Shown here: positions 22,336 through 35,019 of the stretch, one piece after another
How positions within the stretch are numbered: position 1 is the first letter of the stretch
Layout of the letters: every line of letters begins with the position of its first letter
Assembly: GCF_032854445.1 (NCBI RefSeq)
Contig: NC_088300.1
Span: forward strand, 10,604,001-10,668,000
Length of the DNA: 64,000 bases
Source: Liolophura sinensis
Lineage: Eukaryota > Mollusca > Polyplacophora > Chitonida > Chitonidae
Reading direction: 5' to 3'
Position numbers and translations under genes: made by a program
The notes under the pieces: model-generated
Told to the model about the DNA's origin: nothing
What the model saw: only the letters and a program-made list of their open reading frames with translations
Databases searched by the model: none

Positions 22336-25300
22336 CAGGCTAAGGTTGTATAAACCTGTTGTACTAGGCCATCCAGTAAATTATTATTAAATTGTCAATT
22401 GTAAATCTTGGCAAACAATCGATCTAATGGCGGAGTAAAGATATATTTGTAGGAAGTTGTGAACTGATGATGAAATGACCAAGTGAAACAAAAAGGGTGC
22501 ATGGTTTAATGTTGAATGCAAAGTATTGTTAACATTGTAAATAGTAGAATTGCCGACTCTGTCGAAGTGTGGAAAAAATTTGCAGTTATTGAAATCTGGA
22601 CAGAATAAAAAAAAATGGGTACAAAGTAAACGGTACAGCCTAAAAGCCATCCCCAGTGGTTTGTCAATGTAAAATTTGCCATTCAGCTTGTTATATAGAA
22701 CTGCGGCAGATTGGAATATTCAAGGTGCGCTGATGACTTAACTCATACACCCTTAACGTTCTACTCGAAATAAGATGTTATAACAAGGCGATGGTTTAAC
22801 GCAGTCCGCGCTAGGCGGCTTGGATATCAAAGACTGTCCTCAGTACGATTTACTGTGATAATTGTAGAGTATAATACTTCCCTCGGGTAACAGTGAACGC
22901 CCTCTCACCTCCCTGCTGAGGTCTAGCGCCTTCACTCCGCAAACGGTGCATAGCTACATGGCAATCGCCCGCAGTCAGTCTCACCGGGAAAACGGTAGCC
23001 ACAGTTAAATTACCGCGCGGCATTTGTTTGTAGCTAATGATTCGCGGCGATGATCTCTTTGTCGTGACCAGATATTTAATTTCAAAAGCTATTTGTCCAT
23101 ACATATCCTTAGCCATAGACACTTCGGCTGCGATTAATTGTGCCACGCTTGGCCAGCAAGCTGTGCTTATAATATACACAGACAGCCCTAGAAATTAGAG
23201 GGAAAATAAATATTGCCCCACCAATAGATAATTAAAGTGATGTAATAGTAGCACCTTGCCGGACACCATCAGGAAACTGTATTCCCAGGAAAATGTAATC
23301 TGCCATCATTGATAGCTGGCTTAATGTATACAAACACAGCCGATGAAACTTGACCTAGAATTGAGTTAATCAACTGACAATGCCCATGCACCTGTACCTC
23401 ATGCAGTGAAAAGGATAACAATCTGATACATCGTATATGTCTCCAACTAATTTAGGACAGAACTTAGCCTGCATGATATATACTGAAATAATATTAATGT
23501 TATCGTTATCAGCGTAGGTATGTTGTAATTTACACATGCGGTCAATTCAAACACAATGTTTTCTTGCAGTGGATCACCAATTACACCGACTCCTGGTTTT
23601 AAACAGGTGCTGAACGTGTACAGCTTTTAATCACTCTGCCGAGGAATATATAAACTATAGGCATTCTTGGTCGCGGTTCAAAACTGCCTTCAGTCATTAA
23701 TGTTTTGTTGTCTGTTGTCAGATTAGGTTAATTTTTACGTCGCTACCTAATATATACACTATGATATACAGAGAATACATTTTACTGTGTGGTAGGTGGA
23801 GACCCATAAATGCTAAAAAGGCAAATAAACACAGTGCATACATTTAATTCAATTGGATAGGGTATTTTAGAGTCATTATTTGTTGGCCAAGACATATTGT
23901 TGTTTTTGTTAATTCAACTATTTGACGACTTTATGAAGCTACATCAAGGTGTCGAGGTTTTCCTAAGTACTCACCGAAAGGAGGCATTTATGTCTTATAT
24001 CCATCTACCCACAAAACCAATTTTGTAAGGCACTTATCTGAGGCTAAAACATACGATTAGCCAGTTACTAGGCACTTAGTTAAGTATAAGACATACAAAC
24101 GGTGCGTGGAGGCAAAGCTGAATGTTACTGTTCATAGGTCATTGAGAGCTCTGCCAGCGGCAGTTAACATCTGGTCAACACTTCACCGTTTATATGTGAT
24201 CAGACTTCAATTACCACACCCGGATTTGGTTATCATTCGCTTTCCATACGTTTTTTTTTTCTTCAGAAAAAGAACCCTGTTCTTGAGCAGTTAACGTAGT
24301 CCGTATGTCACTGTCAAATTTAGGCATACCCAAAACCTACCCATGGTATGCTAATCCGCCCGCAAAACAATACTTGCGAAATGGTGTTGAGTTTGTAAAA
24401 CTAGCACCAGTATTACACGTAGATCCATCGTACATTTCTCTTTCCTTGATGGTATGCTTCTGTCACAAATTGTTCAACACTTACATGCATTTTCTTGATT
24501 TTTAAGGTTGCCAAATTTTTATAACAAGGTAGTTCTTAGAACAAAAATTGTAACGATAAACTGGTTGATGACATTTAGTGATATTGCACCGTGCACTGAG
24601 GCCATGAAGTCATGAAGATGTTCAGAATAATGAGGACACATAAAGAAAGGCATGCATTGACATTATGGCCCAGGAGCTACAGTCTGTTTCCTTTAACTTG
24701 TCGCCTATATTCAGCTTTGTAAAATCACCCATACTCACCATCAAAATTGTCTTTGTTCACGTAACACGACAAGCTCTATAGGTTGATATGTTGAACGTCC
24801 AAACTATTGCAAGGAAAATGCAGTTATAGAATACTTTTTAATTCATAATGTTAAGCTCATAGGCATAAGCTGTTTTCGACATCAGGCACTCATTGCCTCG
24901 AGTCACGTAATACTTATTCCAGAAAGAGGGCATGCTGGGCGGAATCCACTATATTTTGACGGAGAGCGACACCAGTTACTAATCCAGTACACTTGACTGT
25001 GTTCGACAGCATCTTAAAATCCGTGTGTAGTCTATTCGCCTCGACAGTAGTGCAGGCTTTGTTACTTCGTTGAGTTTAGTCATGCAGCATATGACTTTTT
25101 AAAAAAATAATTATGACATAATCTGAATCAACCAAGTATTACTCATGAAAACATGCATATGGAGTTTAACAATAAATTTTATTTGAAATAAAATGGATTT
25201 CTAATAAACATATCGATAAGTAGAGCTTGTGGTGTTATGTACGTGCCACTGATGAAAGACAATTTTGGTAGCGAGTATGACTGATTTTGCACGTAGCTGG

Positions 25301-25900
25301 ATGCAGGTGACAAGTGAAAAGAAATAGACTATAGTACATCATACAAGGTATTTGTATCGAAGATATTTGTTGGCAACGCGCAGATGTTTCCTCTTACTTT
25401 GGCACCTGTTTCTTGTTTTTTTTTTTTTTTTGTTCGGCAATATCATGCGAGAAGCTTTCAGGTACTGTTAGAAACACCTACTCAACGCTTCGTTAATGTC
25501 GTTCAGCTGTCAGCTGTTTTCATAGCCCGTTCTTCGCTACGGGATAGTGTTAGAATTTAGCGGTTTTTGACAAGGCTTTTGTTAGCAGGTGTTCATTCAC
25601 CACTTAACAGTTTGTTACAGTCCCGTTAAGGTAAGCGTGCCTGGTAATGGTGAGGATGCTGATGGTTAGGTTACCTGTGTACATTTGCTGAGAGTCTATA
25701 TCATTTTATTTGTAGATCTGCTGCAGATGCTGCAATACAGAATCTGACCCTGAGAATACTGTGTTCGTTTATGTAAAACCCGACCCCCATAAACATATAT
25801 ACCTACCGTCGTATAAGTGACTGAATGTTGAGCACTTGGCGTTAAATCTGGATTCAACTATTTAACCACAACTTACATTCATGATCAGCTATAATACAAT
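22336..25900. other. anonymous DNA, one open frame of unknown meaning
   Basis: A minus-strand open frame at 22850-23179 (109 codons) lies in a locally CpG-richer stretch. It is the longest non-repeat frame here, but it has no recognisable domain and no convincing flanking splice sites. The rest is AT-rich and featureless, with poly-T runs at 24250 and 25416. Confidence 0.45.
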
Positions 25901-25904
25901 TTAA

Positions 25905-26410
25905 CATGGTAACCCAGTCGTTACACTCCAGAGAATCTAACAGCTAGCTGAGGTATCGTCAACATTTAACAGCATTATCGTTGTTAGGGATTACATGTAG
26001 CACAGACTCTAGTACTGAAAGTTGGCATGGACCTCACAGGGTTTCGAACCAACGACTTCCGAGCGCGGCACCAAACCGACAGCAGTACATGGCGACTGTC
26101 TAAAGTACTCCACCAACGAGTCTCCCAAATAATCATCGTTACACTGTATACAGAATCTTACAGCCAGTCACAGTAACTCCATCGCTACACTCTTCAGAAT
26201 ATTACAGCCTGAGACAGAAACTGGATTCTTACAGCCATTCACAGTAACTCCATCGGTACACTCATCAGAATCGTACAACTAGTTACAGTAAATCTTTCGT
26301 TGCACTCTTCAGAATCTTACAGTCAGTTATAGTAACTCCATCGTTACACTCTATGCAGAATGTTAAAGCCAGATCCATCGTTACACTTTTCAGAATCTCT
26401 CAACCAGTAA
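25905..26410 (+). repeat. degenerate minisatellite, about 47-50 bp unit, with a tRNA-like insertion
   Basis: Units share ATCGTTACACTCTTCAGAAT and CTTACAGCCAGTCACAGTAA. About six occur at 26130-26410. One isolated unit occurs at about 25912-25960. The intervening stretch carries GGGTTTCGAACC (a B box read on the minus strand) and may be a SINE fragment inserted in the array. Confidence 0.75.
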
Positions 26411-27227
26411 ACTTTATGTAGTTTGTGTATAGTGGTACTACGGACTTGTCAAAACGAATATCTCTAGGTTATACAAGGTTTTTTTCGGACATTTCCAGAT
26501 AATACTTGACTAATTATGGTACAATAATTACGATCAAGTCAGAATCTGTTTCAAAGAACTTGTCTGTTGTTATACTGACAATAATGAAGGCGTATTTATC
26601 TAGATAAAGCTACTCAGACGAACATAGAATGGTCAGCTCTGCCCTGAAATAAACCAATCTAACGACAGTCCTTCAAGGTCTAGATCAATGAAAACGTACA
26701 CACACCGGATTATATATAACACTGTTTTACTATTAATATTTGTACTCTATCAATAACTGATTGCAATTATAGCCTCTTCGAGAAAAACGTATATTTCTGA
26801 CTACATCAGTGCTATTTTCTAAAGGTTTAGTCGTATTCTGGGAGCAACTAGAAACTAAATTGGGAATCTTCATCTTGAGAAATTGGACCAAAAATTACAT
26901 CCTTTGCATTACAAAATGTGGGCCATTACTGGAGATTATCAAAGCTGCATTTGGCCTGGTTTCCGATTGATGTGGTTAGGTATTCAGAATGAGTAGCCAT
27001 TGATTTTACTCGTGCGAAAAAAAGATCCCTCACATCATATCCATGCGCGCTTTGATCTCATTAGTGACAGCGCGCGTTTCTTTGATTGACTGAAGATTAG
27101 CGGAATCTGCACCACTGGATTTGGATCTTCCGGACAACTTTCTTGGAATATAAAAGGTATAGAGTAACTTCGGATTCAGGAAAAAAATAGTTAAAAGGCA
27201 AATAATCTGCTACAGGTGGGGGTGTGT
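26411..27227. other. anonymous DNA
   Basis: No open frame, array or transposon that I can support. Confidence 0.5.
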
Positions 27228-28332
27228 TATCAGAGATCAGAGTGATCTCTGGTGAGAAGATGCTTGTACTCAGGGATATGTTACAGAGAAAGATATTGGT
27301 GCGCTGGAGTGTGTTACGGGAGATGACGGTGCGCTTGAATGTGTTACGGGAGATGATGATGTGTACGTTGATGCGTATTACGGGACATGATGGTGGTGCT
27401 CTGAGGTGTGTTTTTCGAGAGATTATATTGTTCTTTGGGGTGTGTTACTGCTAATCATGGTGTTCTTTGGGTGTGTTACGGGATATCATAGTCTTCTTGG
27501 GGTATGTTATGGAATGTTAGAGTATTCTTTGGGGTGTTACGGGAGATCATAGTGTTCTTTGGGGTTTGTTACGGAAAATCATTGTGTTTTTTGGGGAGTG
27601 TTACGGGAAATCATTGTGTTCTTTGGGGTGTGTTTTGGGAGGTCATAGTGTTTGTGGGTGTGTTACGGTATATCATAGTGTTCCTTAGGGTGTGTTACGG
27701 GATATCATGGTGTTATTTAGGGTGTATTACGGCAGATCACGGTGTTACTTGGGATATGTTATGGAAGAGGATGGTGATGCTTTGGGGTGCGTTACGGGAG
27801 ACGATGGAGGTGCTCTGGGGTTTGTTACGGGAGATGATGGAGGCGCTCTGGGGTGTGTCACAGGAGAATGTGGTGGTCCTCTGGGGTGTGTTAGGGGAGA
27901 GGGTGGTGGTGCTTTGGTGTGTTACGGGGGATGATGGAGGTGCTCTGGGGTGTGTCACAGGAGAATGTGGTGGTGCTCTGGGGTGTGTTAGGGGACAATG
28001 TGGTGGTGCTTTGGTGTGTTACGGGGGATGATGGAGGTGCTCTGGGGTGTGTCACAGGAGAATGTGGTGGTGCTCTGGGGTGTGTTAGGGGAGAGGGTGG
28101 TGGTGCTTTGGTGTGTTACGGGGGATGATGGAGGTGCTCTGGGGTGTGTCACTGGAGAATGTGGTGGTGCTCTGGGGTGTGTCACAGGAGAATGTGGTGG
28201 TGCTCTGGGGTGTGTTAGGGGAGAGGGTGGTGGTGCTTTGGGTGTGTTACGGGGGATGATAATGTGCTCTAAGGTGTGTCACGGGAAAATGCTGTAGTGC
28301 TCTGAGGTGTGTTACAGGAAATGATGGAGGTG
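27228..28332 (+). repeat. G-rich 32-33 bp minisatellite with higher-order repeats
   Basis: Early units follow GTGTTACGGGAGATCATAGT then GTTCTTTGGGGT. Later units are more G-rich (GGGGTGTGTTAGGGGAGAGG). From about 27,850 a block of roughly 97 bp, made of three unit types, repeats about three times. Frames run open in several registers on both strands (for example 27504-28031 plus). These are repeat-derived. The + strand is strongly G-biased. Confidence 0.93.
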
Positions 28333-28429
28333 TATAAAAAAATGTATAAAATTGCATATTTGGTATTCCTGGCATCAGCAGGTTTTTATATCTACACGTG
28401 AAATGTTTTTGTCTGTTGGGCCTACGCTG

Positions 28430-28785
28430 CAAACGGTGTCGCGAAGAACCGGGAATAGCCCCGTGTGTACGGCGTGCAAGTCCAACACCAGATGGGCGTT
28501 TTTTCCCGGCCTTTAGTTCAAAATTTGGTGGCAATGACTGGTCGACAGCATTCGTGAGGCCGTTTGCGAAGTCTTACGCTCGTTGAAGACCCCTTGCCTC
28601 CACCAACCGGTAAGCGAGACTGTCCGTCAAACGTGGGAAAGTGCGTAGGTAACTTGTCAATGGTTATCAGCTTATCCCGGGCACTCCGGTTTCCTCCAAC
28701 TCTAAGACAGTGAGCTATCGTACAGGTTAAAAATACTGTGTATTGTGTGAAACAACAATCAAATAAATAAATAAATATATTTAGT
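28430..28785 (+). mobile_element. SINE-like element, family 2 (copy b)
   Basis: Shares GTTTGCGAAGTCTTACGCTC, the GTTGAAGACC block, CTGTCCGTCAAACGTGGGAA and CCGGTTTCCTCCA with the other family-2 copies. It ends in AATCAAATAAATAAATAAAT. Confidence 0.8.
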
Positions 28786-29309
28786 GGAAAGTTCTTGATT
28801 ATGGCATTGTGCAAGCAAACACATGACGTGAACAACAGATATGGTCACAAGCTGGCCACAGTGTTATGTTCAAACAATCATACACTTTTCGCTTTGTACA
28901 AAAAGGTACTACTAATATTCTCACGTCAAAACAACACACATAAACTGAGTTCAATTTGCATGGGAAGTCAATGACAATTAAACTGCGCTTATAGGAATAT
29001 ACCTCAGAGAAGTTAAATGTATTCACTTCAATAATTTTCCATAAAGAAATCAATCTTCATCCTCTTTACGTGATGGTGTATCGGTTGTTATTTTAAACCA
29101 AAAGTAGAGTTTGGGTAAAATACACAGAGTGTTACCCCAAAAAAATGAACAATATTCGTGTCAAAAAAAACACAGAATCTGCCTCAGGGTGTGTCTCCTT
29201 GTGTTGTCCGTGATAGACTATTTAACTCCTCCACTGTAATCAGGATTTTAAATCTCAAATCTCGGGTGACAACAACAAGCACGTGCTCACAATATGTTGC
29301 TGTTAAATG
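28786..29309. other. anonymous DNA
   Basis: No supported feature. Short minus-strand frames (28799-29053) are unremarkable. Confidence 0.5.
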
Positions 29310-30083
29310 ATCTTAAAACCCGAGGGGCGGTGCAGACGACAGCCACTGCTGTCACGTGATTAGAGGCGGGCTTACAGACCGTTAAGTTAATTATTTCAGT
29401 CTTTAGACACCTTATTAAGGCGCAGGGTTATTGCCCGCGAACACATTGTTAAGAGCGAGATCATTGTGCTGCCCACAGAAAGGATATTCTGCTAGTCTAA
29501 GAATCCATGTGCGCGTTCTTATGTCCTTTCGAGCCGGTTGTGGCCAGTGTTTTTAGACAAACCGAAACGACATATTTAAAGAAATATATTTTGTTGATGG
29601 TCAGGCCATTTGATAATTAACTAAAGTTCCTGTTTAAATATTAGTTCCACCAAACCCAACCCTTACCAAAATACAACACAGAGACATTAATGGATGTGAG
29701 CAGAATTAGTTTTGAGGAAAGTAGACAATAATATGTCCATCCTTTACTCCCATATAAAGTACAAATTAATCATTTTCTTGTCTCCAAAGCTCTTTGAATT
29801 ATAAATTCTCCTTTCATAATGTTCTGTCTGTGTCTCTGGAGACATCACCGCTAGACTCACAGCCCAGAACACATAGAAACCTGTGTGCCACGCCGGCGCC
29901 CTTTGATGTTGGAATCAGTGACGTCACAGAGCACGCGCGGTTAAAAGAACTGGGAATTTCCGAGCGGGGTGATTTATTTCATCAGCTGTCGGACCTGGCG
30001 TGTTGGAGCGATTGACAGGTCAGCGGTAGACGGAAGCTAGTAGTAGGGTCTATCCGATACGCAATATTCCAGTTCCACAAAAT
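29310..30083 (+). promoter_or_regulatory. promoter-like segment with full CRE, ending in a splice donor
   Basis: Contains GGGGCGGTG (near 29,323), an E-box CACGTG (near 29,354) and a perfect palindromic CRE, TGACGTCA, at 29919-29926. A TTAAAAG box follows near 29,941. AAAATGTAAGTC follows at 30080: a consensus donor GTAAGT begins at 30084. The order suggests a start site near 29,970 and a first exon of about 110 bp, probably untranslated or ending inside the start codon (AT|G). The downstream exon was not identified. It could be an alternative first exon of the bHLH-PAS gene 16 kb away, or belong to another transcript. Binding and transcription are inference. Confidence 0.4.
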
Positions 30084-30944
30084 GTAAGTCATTTTTTTTT
30101 ATCACGTCTTAGTTACAAAATAAGTATGTAACTTTACAGGTCAGATTTTAAATACGCCAATTACATGTATTGTATTTCAAATTTATGAATTGCTATGCGT
30201 ACATGTATGTTTTTAATTTCAAAACGTTTCGCTGAAAATGAAATAATTATTAAACCTACAGTTATTTAATCATATATAGTCCAACTTATGCAGCTATCAA
30301 CATCGGTAAGTGTCTCTCCACAGATATTTAATTTTTCTTGAATGTCTAAAAAATTGTTATTATTTGATATTTGTCACTTGGTTTAGTAGTTTAGATAACA
30401 TATAGACGTACAATGTTGTCTATAGGTATGACTATAAGTCACTGCAGTCACGCTATATGTCCATAGCATGGTGCATATCTATGTATATACTCACATGTGT
30501 AGGGCCTATATATGGATAGCAATCCATTCAATAAAAAGACATCGGCATGAATGGCTACCGCAAGGGTGGCCTCTTTATTCATTTTGTACAAATGGCACAT
30601 GTATATCTAAAAATTATGCTTCTATGTGGCGTAACAAAATTACGTGAACATGAAACAGTTAACCCACCCGATTCATATATACTTTAAAACAGCACTTGGT
30701 TGGCAACTGAACAAATGGAAATGGTCGCTTGTTTTCGGCAAAACCCCGGGAATGTTTGACTCTGCGGACACGAGTGCTTCAGCTTGTAACGTCCATAGAT
30801 GCCTCTCTTTAACGATTTACACACCCAGTCATTATCTCTTAACATTAAAGAAGATATCGATTATTATTCCATACAAGTCAATGCAATGGAGATATATACA
30901 GGTTGGGAGAAAGAAAAGGTATGTTGTTAGTATTGTGATTCATT
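30084..30944. other. anonymous DNA
   Basis: AT-rich. The long + frame at 30644-31243 enters a SINE and has no recognisable domain, so it is not called. Confidence 0.45.
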
Positions 30945-31292
30945 TGCTATTGGGCACAAGAGGCGCGGGTTCAAGTCTGACCTTGGACAGACAAAAGGTT
31001 GATTCCCTAGCTGTTACTCTACGTGGGGTGTTGTTAACAAGAGGTCGGGTGCGCTCGTTTGGCCGTTTGCGCTGTGTAATGTTCGTTGAAGGCGACTTGT
31101 CTTCCACCAAAATGTTGTGCAGATTTGAACACTGCACTGCACGTTACAGGTGGGAAAGATTGTTAGTAATTTGCAGCATGTCGGTGGATTTATACGGTTT
31201 CTCCCACGATAAAATTGTGAAAAGTCAAACAGTGAAAAAGTGAAAGATTCTTGAGTAACGCGTTAAGGAACATTCAAATAAATGAATAAATA
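30945..31292 (+). mobile_element. SINE-like element, family 2 (copy c)
   Basis: The best family-2 copy: B-box-like GGGTTCAAGTCTGACC, the TTCGTTGAAGGCGACTTGTC block, GGTTTCTCCCAC, and a tail AAATAAATGAATAAATAAAT. It ends in TTCTTGAGTAACGCGTTAAG, close to the family-1 3' end, so the two families may use the same LINE partner. Confidence 0.82.
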
Positions 31293-31976
31293 AATAAAAA
31301 TCAACCTTGATCGGTATGTGTTCAGGTTTAAAATGTCGTTACTGGCAGTGACAATGACGAATTCACCCGACTGATGGTTTAAACCCGATCACAAAATACA
31401 TGCTGCTTGACAAAACAGAACCTTCACCGCACGATAACATCGCTGTTAGACAAGAATAACCGGTGTAGGGTGGCGTTCAAGGGGCTTTGGTCTAATATGA
31501 GATACATGTGTCATTGGTGAAGAAACATAAGAAGGATTTGGTAATATAGTGCTTCAATAATATGTACATGCATTGCAGTGCATATGTAAGTCGCGTACAG
31601 GAGAGATAACCATAACTGACAAACGATCTTCGTTGTGACAGCCAGCGATTGCGACTGCTTTAGACAAGTCTGTTACAAAACTTGTCAGACACAGGAGTAT
31701 TTAGGTGGCCTGATTTATGATTACACTTGTACAATAAAATTCAGAAATATTAGAAATTACTTTCATTACTTTTTTTTGTGACCTGAGTTGTATTCTCGTA
31801 CTTGAAGATGGAATGAAACTACGAACCATTCGTAGTCCGTAAAGGGCGTTCCAAGTCGATAATCGCAAGATCCAACGTTTAACACTAGCTTTCAAAGACA
31901 AAGGTATGTAAGAAATCATACAAATAGGAAATAAAGCCGGTAACACACAAGAGAGAAGCGGTCATCAGTTTTCAAT
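31293..31976. other. anonymous DNA
   Basis: No supported feature. The minus frame at 31701-31946 has no recognisable signature. Confidence 0.5.
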
Positions 31977-32815
31977 GATGCCGGGCAGACAACCATCTAT
32001 GTTGTTAAATACCATGTACGCGATGGATATGTACATAGGGATAACAGCGCCGTCTATGTGGTTGATCACAATGCAAATCGCCAGAGATTCTGAACGCTCT
32101 GTCCATACCTGCAAACGAGAGTGTTTTCTCATTGTAAAATTTGAGAAACTTAGAATGAAGACCTTTGATGGAGTATCCTTGACAAACTAGTTTTTGAACT
32201 AACAACTTGTGACGCAGATTAAAGTCATTAAAGTTTACGCAAGATCTGACAAATGCTACAAGGCGAGACATGTATACGGCACATGCAGGACCCTTTGGCA
32301 TATTGCTATTCAAATAAGAATAATTTACAATATCAAAATTGAAATTATCCCTTTTGTCGTAAAGGCGGCGTGAAATACCTTGTTCGTCTTTGTACAGATA
32401 TAGATCCAAATAAGATGTACCATCAAGTCTATCTGTTCTCTCCTTTAACTCCGATGTAGGCGGATAGATTTCTTTCACCGCTTCAGCAATTTGGGGGTTA
32501 TTTAACGCCAGTAAAGATATTACTTTTAAGTAATTTCTGCATATAGTCGTATTCATATGAAAACAAGTATAGGTTTGCCAAAAGAGGCGCACAATTAGTA
32601 CCCATTGGAATACCTATGCACTGTTGGGTAAGTGGTATCCCCGAATTTCACATGGATGTTGTTAATGAGAAATTCAAGTAATTCAATAAATAATGTAACA
32701 TCCCATGAGTGACACTCTTTATAAATAGTAGAACTAAAGAGAGCCTTATTGCTTCTTACGTTAATGTAACGGTGACCTGTTTTAGAAAATACCGAGACAA
32801 TTAACGACGATATTA
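31977..32815 (-). pseudogene. Penelope-like reverse transcriptase fragment, copy A (catalytic motif deleted)
   Basis: Reads on the minus strand parallel to copy B at 40.1-41.0 kb. It keeps the thumb-side region with ALNNPQIAEAVKEIYPP, GTSYLDLYLY and RRLYDKRDNFNFDIVN. Compared with copy B, a 44-bp piece is missing at about 32511, and this piece encodes the RT motif C (YIDD). The loss also shifts the frame. A one-base frame break upstream, at TTACCCAACAGTGC (near 32625), is present in both copies. The tail beyond the ORF (near 31980-32060) matches copy B too, but flanks outside do not. Assignment to the Penelope-like group rests on the motif style and is tentative. Inactive. Confidence 0.8.
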
Positions 32816-33289
32816 AGACAAAGATATAGTTATTGTTTTTTTATACTGTATATAACACCAACTGAGCTACAGGGTCACTGCATGCTTCTTTCTGCCATCA
32901 GCGAAGAACAGCTAAAGGTGTAAGTTATAATGTATATGTCAGTGAAAAGCGTCAGATAGGCTAAGCCAGATATACTGCCCCGGGGTTAGGGCATTGTGTT
33001 CCGACACCTTCAAGAGCAAACAGGCCCACCTGCTGTACGGCGCGTGCCTCACCTGATTGCCCCCACCCCCTCCCTTCCGTCACCTTCTCAAAACTGCCTC
33101 TGCCCTGAGGTCAATGGTTTCCGTAGAACACTATTCGCCTGTTTGATGCTCAGTTAAATCACGTTAGACGTAAAGACGTAACCACAATCCAGGTTTACCG
33201 CTTGAGTTACGGACACCTAAGGGCTAAGCCCAAATTTCCCAGGTTAATCTGGGCAGGTTTCTCGTTTCTGCTGACACAAGATACCAAGA
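32816..33289. other. anonymous DNA
   Basis: Flank of the RT fragment. Contains a C-rich stretch near 33060. No gene. Confidence 0.45.
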
Positions 33290-33630
33290 CCGACTTTGGT
33301 CCTATCTTGTTATTCATTTATTCTGCACAGGACACCGGGTTTACTTTGGTCCTATCTTGTTATTCATATTGTCTACACAGGACAGGAGGTTTACTTTGGC
33401 ACTATTTTGTTTCTCATACTGTCTGTTAAGGATAACGGGTTTACTATAGCCCTATCTTGTTATTCATATCATCTGTATAGGTCAACGGGTGTACTCCATA
33501 GCCCTATCTTGTTATTCATATTGTCTGTATAGGACAATGGGTTTTTCTATGGCCCTATCTTGTTATTGATATTGTCTATACAGGACAACAGATCTACTTT
33601 GGCGCTACCTTGTTATCCATATTGTCGATA
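33290..33630 (+). repeat. 50-bp minisatellite
   Basis: About 6.5 units of TTTACTTTGGTCCTATCTTG followed by TTATTCATATTGTCTAC and ACAGGACA. The units differ at many positions, so the array is older than those at 8-17 kb. Confidence 0.88.
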
Positions 33631-34750
33631 CATACGACAAATCCGACGTGCACACTTCGATAGCTTGAAATATACAACATAAAACTGGAATAATTTCAAT
33701 TTATACATTTCTTTTCTGGTGGCATTATTTTACTTTTAAATCAGGTAGGTTAATTTTTTCCAACTAGATCTGCTAAACTGAAGAATAATGTGCATCATAT
33801 GTCGGTATTCTAAGTTTTACCATACAGACATACTGCTTTGGTAATGACATATTTATAACTGTCCAAATTCGACGCTGCACCTGCTGTTGTAAAACTGTAA
33901 TCGTTAGGAAAGATAACCAACCCGTTTTGGTGGAAGGTTCTGTGTAAACATTGATAACTGGGCTGTAAATAATGTCTACCTCTAAGATGACAGTGTTCTT
34001 CAAGTGTCCAATCTTCAAAATACTCAAGGTCAAGGTAAGCTCCTCCCATCCCTCCCCTACTGCCCATACCCTCCCCCTCTTTGTTTACGTGCGACACTAT
34101 TCCTAAACCGGCCTATAATCTTTAAATACACACCCTGGTCAACATTGAACCCCGCCTTGTATCGACATTTCCTTATCTGAAAGCAAACTTTAATTGGATT
34201 GGTTTAATTTCTTAATAACATAGAAGAATCTTAGAATACATTTGTGTCAGACATAGCTCTAGGACCGACTTAACCCACTTCTGGTCTTTACTTGTAGACA
34301 TATGTGGCATTGAAACACTGTCTGGGATGAAAACTCCAAGGTGATTTATGGATTTTGCTGTTTGGTCAACTGCTAATATTTGTGTAAAAAACCCAAAGTC
34401 ATGTAAAGTAGTGACGTGCTAACTATCTATAGCTGACGACATGGGGCAGAGGAAACGTCATTGCGCAATAGATTAAGTCGCGTTGGGATTACTTGATAGC
34501 ATTAGGATAGGATCTCGTTCTATGTCGATGTTATAGAGGGCTATGTGGAGTAAGGGTAGGGCAGATTTGGGCTGAGAGGGAATCCTCTCACTAAGCATAC
34601 ACAAAGCCATGACATTCGGTCAGTTGAATTACAATAAAGCACCTTTTGTCTACATTCTCTGTCCATAAATTATCAATGTTTGCAGTGAGCGTGCATGTGC
34701 AAACAATCAAGGATTCCAACTCTACCCCACCTGTTGTGTCCTCAGATGGA
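33631..34750. other. anonymous DNA
   Basis: Overlapping minus-strand frames at 33773-34097 carry no recognisable motif. Nothing else seen. Confidence 0.45.
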
Positions 34751-34784
34751 GGAACGTTGATCTTCTATTTTCGCCATAACAAAC

Positions 34785-34797
34785 ACCCCCTCCTCCA
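34785..34797 (-). other. polypurine tract before the 3' LTR
   Basis: Read on the minus strand, GGAGGAGGGGG is followed at once by TGTTTGTTATGG, the TG-initiated LTR start expected after a plus-strand primer site. The position downstream of integrase fits. LTR length and its CA end were not determined. Confidence 0.55.
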
Positions 34798-35019
34798 CTT
34801 CAGAACAGAGCTTAGTAGGATTTACAATTCAACAGAAAATGGCGTTATAGTTTAGAGTTCATATTCCTGTATGTATCTAGGTGGTCTTCGAGCGTCTGGT
34901 AGTTACGACAGGATTATGTTGTGGATTTGGAGCACAGTTCTAAAGTTAGGTCTTGCACGTTAGGTTGCACAGTAGTTTTGCAAAAGAATGTGGAACCTTT
35001 GTGCGAAGGTTTTTCCCTC

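Noticed and set aside
27504-28297. Several long Gly/Val/Cys-rich frames on both strands
   Set aside because: All lie in the G-rich minisatellite and follow its unit; no start context or domain.
30644-31243. 199-codon frame on +
   Set aside because: Its second half is a family-2 SINE, and no domain is recognisable in the first half.
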